Position numbers and translations under genes: made by a program. Shown here piece after piece: positions 53,497 through 60,955 of a DNA stretch of 64,000 nucleotides. Under the pieces are notes generated by a model. The model was not told the DNA's origin, made no database searches, and saw nothing but the letters and a program-made list of their open reading frames with translations. Source of the stretch: Bradyrhizobium diazoefficiens (GTDB lineage: Bacteria; Pseudomonadota; Alphaproteobacteria; Rhizobiales; Xanthobacteraceae); assembly GCF_018131015.1 (NCBI RefSeq), contig NZ_JAFCJJ010000002.1:372001-436000 (forward strand), in the 5' to 3' direction. Numbering within the stretch: position 1 is the first letter of the stretch; every line of letters starts with the position of its first letter.

Positions 53497-55242
53497 TCAG
53501 GCCGCCGCCTCAACCGACCAGGGCGTCTTCGCCTTGACGAAATCCGACCATGCCGATTTGAGGCGCGGGGCGGAACCGATCATCGCGTGCGCCTGCCAGC
53601 CGGCAATCGCGGCCGCCGCGCTGCCCGAGGCGCCGATATCCGCGAGCAGGGACGTCGTCGTCGCCATGTCGTTGTAGATGCCGAGCTCCTGTTGCAGCTC
53701 GGCGAGCCCCCTGGAAAAACGTTTGGCGGACTTTCGCGGTCCGTAGAGCGGCAGCAGGAAATCCGCAACGTAGCGCAGCTTCTTCACCGACAACCGCAGC
53801 CGATGCAGTTGTTCGGCCGACAGCGATTTGAAGCGGCGGCCGCGCTTGAGCACCCTGGCATGCTGCGCCGACAGGATGCGTCGCGCGAAATTGGTGGCGG
53901 GCTCCGCCAGTTGCCCCAGAGTTTCCGGCGTGACGTCGCTGCGCCAGCCGCGCGCTTCGATCCAGCCGCCGAGCCCGATCAGGAAGACGGCCGTCCGGCG
54001 CCCGGCAAGCGCCAGGCGCACCTTGTCATAGCTTGCCAGGCGGCGCTGCTCGATGGCCGCATTGAGCGCGTCGAAGCCAGCGATGGAGGGACAGCCCTGT
54101 GCGACCGTGCGCAGGGTTTCCTGCTGGAAGACGTCGAGGTCGCGGGCGGCAGCCAGATCCTGCCCCAGCGATTTGGCCTCGGACCGGAGCTGCTCGAGCT
54201 TGCTGACGGGGACGACCGATCGCATCAGGTCGAGGACGGAGCGCAGGCGCCGCAGCGCGACGCGAAGCTGGTGAATGCCCTCGGGGTCGCCCCCGTGCTC
54301 GGCGGCCGGAAGCGACTGGAGAAGATGGTGCAGACAGGCACGCAGCATCACGGCAAACGCCTTGTCCAGCGACGAGGATGGATCGAGGCGAAGCTTGTGC
54401 GGACGTCCTGGCGCCGGCGGCGTATCGGCTGCTAGGTCAAATCCGCGCGCCGACTTGCTGCGCGCGGAAAGCCTTGCCGGTCCATGCTCGGCAAGCCGGA
54501 GCGCCAGCTCGTAAAGCGCAGACGGGTGGCCGGTCTTGAGCTCCAGCTCGATCTCGCTGACCGGCAGCGATCGATCGCCGGCCTTCAGAGAGCCGCGGTC
54601 AAAGGCGACCTCGACCGCGCCGGACGGCAGATCGACGATGCGCGAGTGACGGTGAATGTCGGTGGTGAACACCACTTCGAGCGGGTGGCGCGCGAGATCG
54701 GCGCGCAGCTTCTCCGGAATGAAGGGCAGCGCCAGCGCGAGGTCGGGCGCAATGGACGGCACGCTCGCCTCCCATTCGCCGCGGCGGAGCGGATCATTGC
54801 CGACGGCCTTCACGGTCTGCGTGAAACGCGCGCCGCTCTGGCGCACCCGGAAGCTCAATCCATTGCGCTGGAGCGCGCGCTTGGGCGTATCGTAGTAGAC
54901 CGCCTTGAGATGTTTTCGCGAGCCCTTGTTGCGCGCATTCGTCGCGATCACGGGGGCTTTTCCGAAATCGGCCAGGCGATCGGCATCCACCAGCAGCTTC
55001 AGCTCGATTTCGATTGCGGAAGACGGAATGTCAGGCGACCGAGAAACATCTGCTGCAGTTTCGGCTTCGGTTTCATTCGAAACAAAATCGGAATGAAACC
55101 GCGCGTTGCGAGCCGGTGAATTGTCGGCGAGCGCGGGGCCGGGCCTTTGCTCTGCACCAGAAGCGGCGGAATTTCTGGGCGTGTGTTCCGGGACGAGGCG
55201 ACCGCTGGCGCTCTGCACGGGTTCGAGGGATCGCTCGGACAT
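53497..55242 (-). CDS. CYTH-CHAD domain protein
   Basis: This 581-aa protein has a disordered N-terminus (about residues 1-74), a CYTH domain starting AIEIELKLLVDADRL (EXEXK signature) and a CHAD helical domain from about residue 285 (GIHQLRVALRRLRSVLDLM, later LHRLRLSVKKLRYVADFLL). CYTH enzymes act on triphosphates; CHAD domains bind polyphosphate granules. A 34-bp inverted repeat (55068-55101) lies within codons 48-58. ATG 55242 begins it. The tail abuts the DUF4189 gene. Confidence 0.9.
   Translation of the reverse strand: MSERSLEPVQSASGRLVPEHTPRNSAASGAEQRPGPALADNSPARNARFHSDFVSNETEAETAADVSRSPDIPSSAIEIELKLLVDADRLADFGKAPVIATNARNKGSRKHLKAVYYDTPKRALQRNGLSFRVRQSGARFTQTVKAVGNDPLRRGEWEASVPSIAPDLALALPFIPEKLRADLARHPLEVVFTTDIHRHSRIVDLPSGAVEVAFDRGSLKAGDRSLPVSEIELELKTGHPSALYELALRLAEHGPARLSARSKSARGFDLAADTPPAPGRPHKLRLDPSSSLDKAFAVMLRACLHHLLQSLPAAEHGGDPEGIHQLRVALRRLRSVLDLMRSVVPVSKLEQLRSEAKSLGQDLAAARDLDVFQQETLRTVAQGCPSIAGFDALNAAIEQRRLASYDKVRLALAGRRTAVFLIGLGGWIEARGWRSDVTPETLGQLAEPATNFARRILSAQHARVLKRGRRFKSLSAEQLHRLRLSVKKLRYVADFLLPLYGPRKSAKRFSRGLAELQQELGIYNDMATTTSLLADIGASGSAAAAIAGWQAHAMIGSAPRLKSAWSDFVKAKTPWSVEAAA
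55068..55101. repeat. Perfect 11-bp inverted repeat inside the CYTH-CHAD coding region
   Basis: CGGTTTCATTC and GAATGAAACCG flank a 12-base loop (GAAACAAAATCG). It encodes residues 48-58 (RFHSDFVSNE on the minus strand), in the poorly conserved part before the CYTH domain. Its sequence looks like an intergenic repeat rather than a conserved protein segment. Confidence 0.7.
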
Positions 55243-55437
55243 TCCGTTTATGACAGTTCAATGACGGGGACAGCGACGTATACCCGAACGGCCTCATGAG
55301 GAGAAGCGCGGCGCGCCGCGTTCCGCGTTAAAATTTTTTGAGTTGTGATCGATACGTCAATCTGAATTACATTCTGCAGGAACGATCGGAACGCGAGAGC
55401 AATTTTCTTTCTCGTCGCGATTAGCCAGGGAAAATTG

Positions 55438-55848
55438 ATGCAATTCGACACCAAGATCGCCATCGTGATCCGCACCGATCTTCAGGCCTGGCAAAAGCTC
55501 AACGTTGCATCTTTTCTCACCAGCGGCATTGCCGCGGCATTTCCGGAATGCATTGGCGACGCCTATGAAGACGGTTCCGGCACGAAATATCATGCACTGA
55601 TCGGCCAGCCGATCCTGATCTACGGCGCCGATGGCGCGGCGCTGGCGCGCGCGCTCGATCGCGCGCTCGCGCGCAACGTCATGCCGGCGGTCTACACCGA
55701 GGACATGTTCAAGACCACGCATGACGCCGCCAATCGCGAGGCGGTGAGGGCGGTGGCGCGTGCCGATCTCAATCTCGTCGGCATCGCCATGCGCGCCGAG
55801 CGCAAGGTGATCGACAAGATCGTCGACGGTTTGAAGTTTCACAGCTGA
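55438..55848 (+). CDS. DUF2000 family protein
   Basis: This 136-aa protein begins MQFDTKIAIVIRTDLQAWQK and contains LNVASFLTSGIAAAFPECIG and KYHALIGQPILIYGADG, matching DUF2000. Function is unknown; the fold is alpha/beta. ATG 55438 is preferred over TTG 55435, with AGGGA upstream. A composite repeat follows the gene. Confidence 0.8.
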   Translation: MQFDTKIAIVIRTDLQAWQKLNVASFLTSGIAAAFPECIGDAYEDGSGTKYHALIGQPILIYGADGAALARALDRALARNVMPAVYTEDMFKTTHDAANREAVRAVARADLNLVGIAMRAERKVIDKIVDGLKFHS

Positions 55849-55870
55849 GCGCGGAGCGAGCCTGGCTCGT

Positions 55871-55992
55871 CGTCATGCCCGGGCTTGTCCCGGGCATCCA
55901 CGTTCTTGGATCACGATGGAAGGCGTGGATGGCCGGGACATAGGCGAGCGGAAGCGACGCCGTCCTTCGGACGGCTATTCCCGGCCATGACG
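55871..55992. repeat. Dispersed palindromic repeat (CGTCATGCCCGGGCTTGTCC type)
   Basis: The ends CGTCATGCCCGG and CCGGCCATGACG form an inverted repeat around an internal pair CATCCACG/CGTGGATG and CCGGGA-type runs. This 122-bp element is a known style of Bradyrhizobium intergenic repeat. It fills the gap between the DUF2000 gene and the GFA gene. Confidence 0.85.
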
Positions 55993-56023
55993 ATGCGGAG
56001 GCTTCAGCGCTCTACTGCCGGCG

Positions 56024-56440
56024 TCACGCGCCCGGCGGCATGCCCGCGAACTTCGTCAGGCCTGGATCGAGATGATCCCACTCATGCCCGCGCGCCGCGT
56101 AGGTGACCACCTGCGGCCTGTAGCGCGCGGGCTCGTCGAGGCTTGCGGCGCGGATGGTGAAGATGCCGGGCATCGCTGCAAAGGTCAGGTAGACCGGCAC
56201 GCCGCACTGGGAGCAGAAGCCGCGCGTCTTCAAATTGCCGCTGTCGCCGACCATGTCCCAGTGCTTTGCGTCGCCCGTCACCGTGACACCGTCGCGCGCG
56301 AAGGTCATGTACGAGCCGTGCCCGCCGCCGCTTTCACGCTGGCAGTCCCGGCACTGGCAGTGATTGCTGAACATGGGATCGGTGGTGATCGAATAGCGGA
56401 TCGCGCCGCAGGCGCAGCCGCCGGTAAAGGGTTTTGTCAT
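56024..56440 (-). CDS. GFA family glutathione/formaldehyde-activating-like protein
   Basis: This 138-aa protein has the GFA zinc-binding pattern: Cys9 and Cys11 (MTKPFTGGCACGAIRYSI), Cys28, Cys30 and Cys33 (NHCQCRDCQRESGGGHGSY) and the RGFCSQCGVPVYL pair. ATG 56440 is chosen over 56449 because GAGGA lies nine bases upstream; the earlier ATG overlaps that site. The gene is last in an ArsR-AHSA1-GFA operon. True formaldehyde activity is not proven for such paralogues. Confidence 0.9.
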   Translation of the reverse strand: MTKPFTGGCACGAIRYSITTDPMFSNHCQCRDCQRESGGGHGSYMTFARDGVTVTGDAKHWDMVGDSGNLKTRGFCSQCGVPVYLTFAAMPGIFTIRAASLDEPARYRPQVVTYAARGHEWDHLDPGLTKFAGMPPGA

Positions 56441-56452
56441 CGCGATCATTCC

Positions 56453-56926
56453 TCACTTCTCGCCACTGATTTCGTCGAGCTGTTTGACGACCTTCTTCCA
56501 GCCGCCGCTCATGACCGTGTAGGCCGACTCGTTCCTCGGCAGGACGAAGCCGGCGTGAACCAGGCGGATCCGCGTGCCGGCCTCGACCGGGGTGAGGGAC
56601 CAGGTCACGACCGTATCGAGCGGCGCGCCATAGCCGGTGTTGCGCGTGTCGCCGCCCTTCCAGGCATAGACAAGGCGCCTGAAAGCCACGACCTCCAGAA
56701 CGCGGCAATGGATCACGCCGTCCCAATTGCCGCCCGGGGTGGTCTGGAAAGTGAAAGCATTGCCTTCGACGGCCTCGAAGCCGGTCGGCGGCATCAGCCA
56801 GCGTCCGATCAGTTGCGCGCTGGTCAACGCCTTCCAGACCGTTGCGGCCGCATGAGGGAAGACCTCGTCGATGACGATGTCCCGGAGGTTGTCTTGGGGT
56901 TCGATTTTCGACTCGGCAGCACTCAC
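56453..56926 (-). CDS. SRPBCC/AHSA1 family protein
   Basis: This 157-aa protein has an AHSA1 (activator of Hsp90 ATPase homologue) type fold: VFPHAAATVWKALTSAQLIG, FTFQTTPGGNWDGVIHCRV and VTWSLTPVEAGTRIRLVH. In bacteria such genes often follow an ArsR regulator and bind unknown small ligands. GTG 56926 overlaps the ArsR stop (GTGA). Confidence 0.9.
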   Translation of the reverse strand: MSAAESKIEPQDNLRDIVIDEVFPHAAATVWKALTSAQLIGRWLMPPTGFEAVEGNAFTFQTTPGGNWDGVIHCRVLEVVAFRRLVYAWKGGDTRNTGYGAPLDTVVTWSLTPVEAGTRIRLVHAGFVLPRNESAYTVMSGGWKKVVKQLDEISGEK

Positions 56927-57258
56927 GGATCGATCTCCTTCAAGAGGTCACGCAGGTTCTGGAAGCGCTCGCGCCAGAAGACGCCGTAATGGTCCATCCA
57001 TTCGACCAGGGGCTCGAGCCCCTGCGGCGCGGCGCGGTAATAGACATTGCGGCCCTCGGCGCGCTCGGCGACCAGCCCGGCCTGCTTCAGCGACTTCAGG
57101 TGCTGCGAGATCGCGCCCTGGGTCACGCCGCTGCCGCGCGTCAGCTCCGCGACGCTGATCTCCTTGCGCTCGAACACGCGTTCGAACACGGCGCGCCGCG
57201 TCGGATCGGCGAGGGCGCGCATCACGGTGGTGACCGGGGTTTGAGAGGCTTCGTTCAT
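56923..57258 (-). CDS. ArsR family winged-helix regulator
   Basis: This 111-aa regulator has the recognition helix region SVAELTRGSGVTQGAISQHL followed by KSLKQAGLVAERAEGRNVYY. No metal-binding Cys motif (ELCVCDL) is present, so it likely senses something else, perhaps with its AHSA1 partner. ATG 57258 (or 57264) starts it. Two matched dyads lie directly upstream and probably mediate autoregulation. Confidence 0.92.
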   Translation of the reverse strand: MNEASQTPVTTVMRALADPTRRAVFERVFERKEISVAELTRGSGVTQGAISQHLKSLKQAGLVAERAEGRNVYYRAAPQGLEPLVEWMDHYGVFWRERFQNLRDLLKEIDP

Positions 57259-57267
57259 GACCATCAA

Positions 57268-57301
57268 ATTAGTAAACACTAATTAATTAGTCAAGACTAA
57301 T
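57268..57301. promoter_or_regulatory. Paired dyads, likely ArsR operator
   Basis: ATTAGT-N4-ACTAAT occurs twice, at 57268-57283 and 57286-57301, with centres 18 bp apart. The pair begins 10 bp upstream of the ArsR start and is in an unusually AT-rich island. The symmetry and place suggest autoregulatory sites, overlapping the ArsR promoter. Confidence 0.72.
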
Positions 57302-57336
57302 TTGTTGGGGCGCGGTCGGCTTCATTCCCTTGACTG

Positions 57337-57354
57337 TGACTGACCGGTCAGTCA
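57337..57354. promoter_or_regulatory. Perfect 18-bp palindrome, likely TetR operator
   Basis: TGACTGACCGGTCAGTCA reads the same on both strands and lies 11 bp before the start of the TetR gene. Such sites are typical of AcrR/CecR-type repressors. It probably controls the tetR-hlyD-ABC operon. Confidence 0.82.
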
Positions 57355-57364
57355 TAAGTACAAA

Positions 57365-58054
57365 ATGACGAAGACCCCGACCAGAGCCGCAAGGCCGTCT
57401 GCCGCCCGCGCCAAGGCGACGGGCGAGGCTGCCGGTAAAACAGCGCCCGTTCAAAACCGCGCCGCGCGCGCGGCGGAGCGGCGCGCTGCGATCGTGGAGG
57501 CGGCGATGGAGGAGTTCATCGCGCGCGGATTTGCGGCGACGCGGCTCGACGACATCGCGAAGCGCGCCGGCGTCGCCAAAGGCACGATCTACCTGCACTT
57601 CAAGGACAAGGAATCGATGTTCGAGGAGCTGGTGCGCACCGTGATCGTGCCCGTGGTGGCGCAGCTCAACGCGCTGCCGCCGCCGGCCGGTTCGGTGCGC
57701 GACCTGATCGAGGCGTTCGCGGGCAACTTCCTCAAGCAGGTGATCGGCACGCGGCGCGGCGACCTCGTGCGGCTGATCGTGGCGGAGGGGCCGCGCTTTC
57801 CGTCCGTCGCCGATTTCTATTACCGCGAGGTGGTCTCGCGCGGGATCGCCGGCATGCGCGGCCTGATCGAGCTCGGCATCGCTCGCGGCGAGATCCGCCA
57901 GAAAGACCTCGCGCGCTATCCGCAGATTCTGGTCGCGCCGGCGCTGATCGCGGTGATCTGGCAGAACCTGTTTGCGCGGCATGCGCCGCTCGATGCGCAG
58001 GACATGCTGCGCGTCCATCTCGACCTGATTTTCGGTGAACGGAGGACGACATGA
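57365..58054 (+). CDS. TetR family regulator, CecR (YbiH)-like
   Basis: This 229-aa repressor has a basic Ala/Arg-rich N-terminal extension (to about residue 38), then the TetR HTH (IVEAAMEEFIARGFAATRLD, IAKRAGVAKGTIYLHFKDK) and a C-terminal ligand domain of the type linked to drug exporters. ATG 57365 follows the palindrome. The downstream exporter of YbhG/YbhF/permease order supports the CecR resemblance; the ligand is unknown. Its stop overlaps the next start (ATGA). Confidence 0.9.
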   Translation: MTKTPTRAARPSAARAKATGEAAGKTAPVQNRAARAAERRAAIVEAAMEEFIARGFAATRLDDIAKRAGVAKGTIYLHFKDKESMFEELVRTVIVPVVAQLNALPPPAGSVRDLIEAFAGNFLKQVIGTRRGDLVRLIVAEGPRFPSVADFYYREVVSRGIAGMRGLIELGIARGEIRQKDLARYPQILVAPALIAVIWQNLFARHAPLDAQDMLRVHLDLIFGERRTT

Positions 58055-58839
58055 GGTCGTCGCGTGCGATTTCGACGCTTGCATTGGCTCTTGTGCTCGC
58101 AACCGGGCTCGCTGCTTGCAAGGAGAAGCGCGATCCCGGCTTCCAGGGCTGGGTCGAGGCCGACATGATCTATGTCAGCCCCGACGAAGCCGGCAGGGTG
58201 ACCAAACTCAACATCCGCGAAGGCGACGCCGTGAAGGTCGGCGACGCCCTCTATTCCGTCGACGACGATCTGCAGCTCGCCGATCTCAACCAGACCAAGG
58301 CGACGCTGGCGAACGCGCAGCAGACCCATGACCGCGCGGAATCGCTGCGCAAGACCGGCTCCGGCACCCAGGCGGCGCTGGATTCCGCGGTCTCGGACCT
58401 GCGGGTCGCCGAGGCCAAGGTGGTGACGTCGCAGACGCGCCTGGCCCGGCGCAAGGGCTTTGCGCCGGTCGCCGGCACGATCCAGCAGATCTATTTCCGC
58501 GAAGGCGAGATGGTGGCGGCGCAACGGCCGGTGCTCTCGATCATGCCGCCCGGCAACATGAAGCTGCGCTTCTTCGTTCCGGAAACCGCGCTGCCGAAGC
58601 TTTCGATCGGCGACGAAGTCCGGGTCGCCTGCGACAATTGCGCGGCCGATCTCACCGCGAGGATCTATTTCATCGCGACCTCGGCCGAATACACCCCGCC
58701 GGTGATCTACAGCCTCGAAGAGCGCAACAAGCTCGTCTATTTGATCCAGGCGCGGCCCTCGCGGCCCGATGCCTTGCGCGTCGGGCAGCCGATCGACGTC
58801 TATCTCAATCCCAAGACCCCCGTGGCGGACAAGCGATGA
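58051..58839 (+). CDS. HlyD/YbhG-type membrane fusion lipoprotein
   Basis: This 262-aa protein has a lipobox with Cys23 (LATGLAAC), then a biotinyl-lipoyl-like strand (YVSPDEAGRVTKLNIREGD), a helical hairpin (QTKATLANAQQTHDRAESLR) and a beta domain (FAPVAGTIQQIYFREGEMV, LRFFVPETALPKLSIGDEV). It links an inner-membrane ABC pump to the outer membrane. ATG 58051 overlaps the regulator stop. Confidence 0.9.
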   Translation: MRSSRAISTLALALVLATGLAACKEKRDPGFQGWVEADMIYVSPDEAGRVTKLNIREGDAVKVGDALYSVDDDLQLADLNQTKATLANAQQTHDRAESLRKTGSGTQAALDSAVSDLRVAEAKVVTSQTRLARRKGFAPVAGTIQQIYFREGEMVAAQRPVLSIMPPGNMKLRFFVPETALPKLSIGDEVRVACDNCAADLTARIYFIATSAEYTPPVIYSLEERNKLVYLIQARPSRPDALRVGQPIDVYLNPKTPVADKR

Positions 58840-59768
58840 GCGGCGGCAACGGCATCGCGATCGACGTCAGGGGCCTGACAAAATCGTTCGGCGGCCGCGA
58901 GGTCGTGCACGATCTGTCGATGCAGGTGAAGCGCGGTTCGATCTACGGTTTCCTCGGGCCGAACGGCTCGGGCAAGACCACCACCATCCGCATCCTCTGC
59001 GGCCTGCTCACGCCCGACAGCGGCGAGGGCACCTGCCTCGGCTACGACATCCTGCGCGACGCTGAGAAGATCAAGCGCCAGGTCGGCTACATGACCCAGC
59101 GCTTCAGCCTGTATCAGGACCTCTCGGTGCGCGAGAATCTCGAATTCGTCGCGCGGCTCTACGGCCTGCGCGATCCTCGCGGCGCCGCGCGCGACATGAT
59201 CAGGCGGCTCGGCCTGTCGGGCCGCGAGGAGCAACTGGCCGGCGAGCTCTCCGGCGGCTGGAAGCAGCGCCTTGCGCTCGGGGCCTGCACGCTGCCAAGT
59301 CCGCAACTCCTGCTGCTGGACGAGCCGACCGCCGGCGTCGATCCCAAGGCGCGGCGCGATTTCTGGAACGAGATCCACGCGCTCGCCGCTGACGGGCTGA
59401 CCGTGCTGGTCTCGACCCACTACATGGACGAGGCCGAGCGCTGCCACGAGATCGCCTACATCGCCTATGGTCATCTGCTGACGCATGGCACGGTGGAGGA
59501 GGTGATCGCGGGATCAAAACTCACGACCTATACCGTGACGGGCGAGGACCTGAACGGGCTGACGGCCGCGCTCAGCGGCAAGCCCGGAATCGACATGGTG
59601 GCGCCGTTCGGCACCTCGCTGCACGTCTCTGGCCGCGACGTCGCCGCGCTCGAGGCCAGCATCGCGCCATGGCGCGAGAAGAGCGACCTGCACTGGCACA
59701 AATCCGCGCCGTCGCTGGAGGACGTCTTCATCGAGCTGATGAGCCGCTCCAAGGACAATTTCCAATGA
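58836..59768 (+). CDS. ABC transporter ATP-binding protein (YbhF-type)
   Basis: This 310-aa ATPase has Walker A (LGPNGSGKTTTIRILCG), the signature ELSGGWKQRLALGACTL and Walker B (PQLLLLDEPTAGVDPKARRD). It is a single-ATPase version, about half the length of E. coli YbhF, which has two ATPase domains. ATG 58836 overlaps the HlyD stop by four bases. Confidence 0.93.
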   Translation: MSGGNGIAIDVRGLTKSFGGREVVHDLSMQVKRGSIYGFLGPNGSGKTTTIRILCGLLTPDSGEGTCLGYDILRDAEKIKRQVGYMTQRFSLYQDLSVRENLEFVARLYGLRDPRGAARDMIRRLGLSGREEQLAGELSGGWKQRLALGACTLPSPQLLLLDEPTAGVDPKARRDFWNEIHALAADGLTVLVSTHYMDEAERCHEIAYIAYGHLLTHGTVEEVIAGSKLTTYTVTGEDLNGLTAALSGKPGIDMVAPFGTSLHVSGRDVAALEASIAPWREKSDLHWHKSAPSLEDVFIELMSRSKDNFQ

Positions 59769-60928
59769 GCACCGCCGGTCCTCCGGTCGCGGCGCGCGAG
59801 GTCCGGGAACGCTTCGGCTTCTGGAAGCGCTCCTATGCGATGCTGATCAAGGAATTCATCCAGCTCAAGCGCGACCGCGTCTCGTTCGCGATGATCGTGA
59901 TGCTGCCGGTGATGCAGCTCCTGCTGTTCGGCTATGCCATCAACACCACGCCGCACTATCTGCCGAGCGCGGTGTTGCTGCAGGAGGATTCGGATCTTGC
60001 CCGCTCGATCCTGAAGGCGCTGGAAAACACCAAGTACTTCCGCTTCATCTACGAGGTGCACGACGTCGACGATTTCGACAATTTGCTGAAGTCCGGCAAG
60101 GTGCTGTTCGGCGTCGAGATCCCGCGCGGGTTCGAGCGGGCGGTGCGGCGCGGCGACCGGCCGGCGCTGCTGGTCGCGGCCGACGCCACCGACCCGGTCG
60201 CGGCGAGCTCGGCGCTCGGGTCGCTCGCAATGATCGTGCAGACCGCGCTCGCGCACGATCTCTACATCGGCGCCCCCCCGGACATGCCGTTCGAGATCCG
60301 CGCGCATGCCCGCTACAATCCGGCCGCGTCCTCCAGCCTCAACATCGTGCCGGGCCTCGTCGGCACCATCCTCACCATGACCATGCTGATCTTCACCGCG
60401 CTCTCGGTCACGCGCGAGGTCGAGCGCGGCACCATGGAGAGCCTGTTGTCGATGCCGATCAGGCCGGTCGAGGTGATGTTCGGCAAGATCATCCCCTACG
60501 TGCTGGTCGGCTTCGTGCAGGCCTTCCTGATCATCGGCATCGGCGTCGGCCTGTTCGGCGTGCCCGTGCTCGGCAACCTGTTCCTGCTGGCGCTGCTGTC
60601 GACGCTGTTCATCACCACAAACCTTTCGATCGGCTACACGATCTCGACGGTGGTGCAGAACCAGCTCCAGGCCATGCAGATGTCGATGATGTTCTTCCTG
60701 CCGAGCATCCTGCTCTCGGGCTTCATGTTCCCGTTCGCCGGCATGCCGGCGTGGGCGCAATATGTCGGCGAGGGCCTGCCGCTGACGCACTATCTGCGCA
60801 TCGTCCGCGCCATCATGCTGAAAGGCGCGAGCATGGAGAATTTGCGCTACGACGCACTGGCGCTCGCGGCATTGATGCTGCTCGCCATGGTCATCGCCGT
60901 GACGCGCTTCCGCCGCACGCTGGATTGA
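59765..60928 (+). CDS. ABC-2 type transporter permease (YbhS/YbhR-like)
   Basis: This 387-aa permease has an N-terminal helix (SFAMIVMLPVMQLLLFGYAI), a large extracytoplasmic domain (about residues 60-185) and a C-terminal block of five helices with EVERGTMESLLSMPIRPVEV, typical of ABC-2 exporters. Only one permease gene is present; E. coli has two (ybhS, ybhR), so this one may work as a homodimer. The start overlaps the ATPase stop. Confidence 0.92.
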   Translation: MSTAGPPVAAREVRERFGFWKRSYAMLIKEFIQLKRDRVSFAMIVMLPVMQLLLFGYAINTTPHYLPSAVLLQEDSDLARSILKALENTKYFRFIYEVHDVDDFDNLLKSGKVLFGVEIPRGFERAVRRGDRPALLVAADATDPVAASSALGSLAMIVQTALAHDLYIGAPPDMPFEIRAHARYNPAASSSLNIVPGLVGTILTMTMLIFTALSVTREVERGTMESLLSMPIRPVEVMFGKIIPYVLVGFVQAFLIIGIGVGLFGVPVLGNLFLLALLSTLFITTNLSIGYTISTVVQNQLQAMQMSMMFFLPSILLSGFMFPFAGMPAWAQYVGEGLPLTHYLRIVRAIMLKGASMENLRYDALALAALMLLAMVIAVTRFRRTLD

Positions 60929-60955
60929 GGCAAGATACCCTGGAATCGAGGGGGG

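Noticed and set aside
56024..57258. Arsenic or metal resistance operon
   Set aside because: The ArsR protein lacks the Cys metal-binding motif and its partners are AHSA1 and GFA proteins, not arsenate reductase or efflux pumps.
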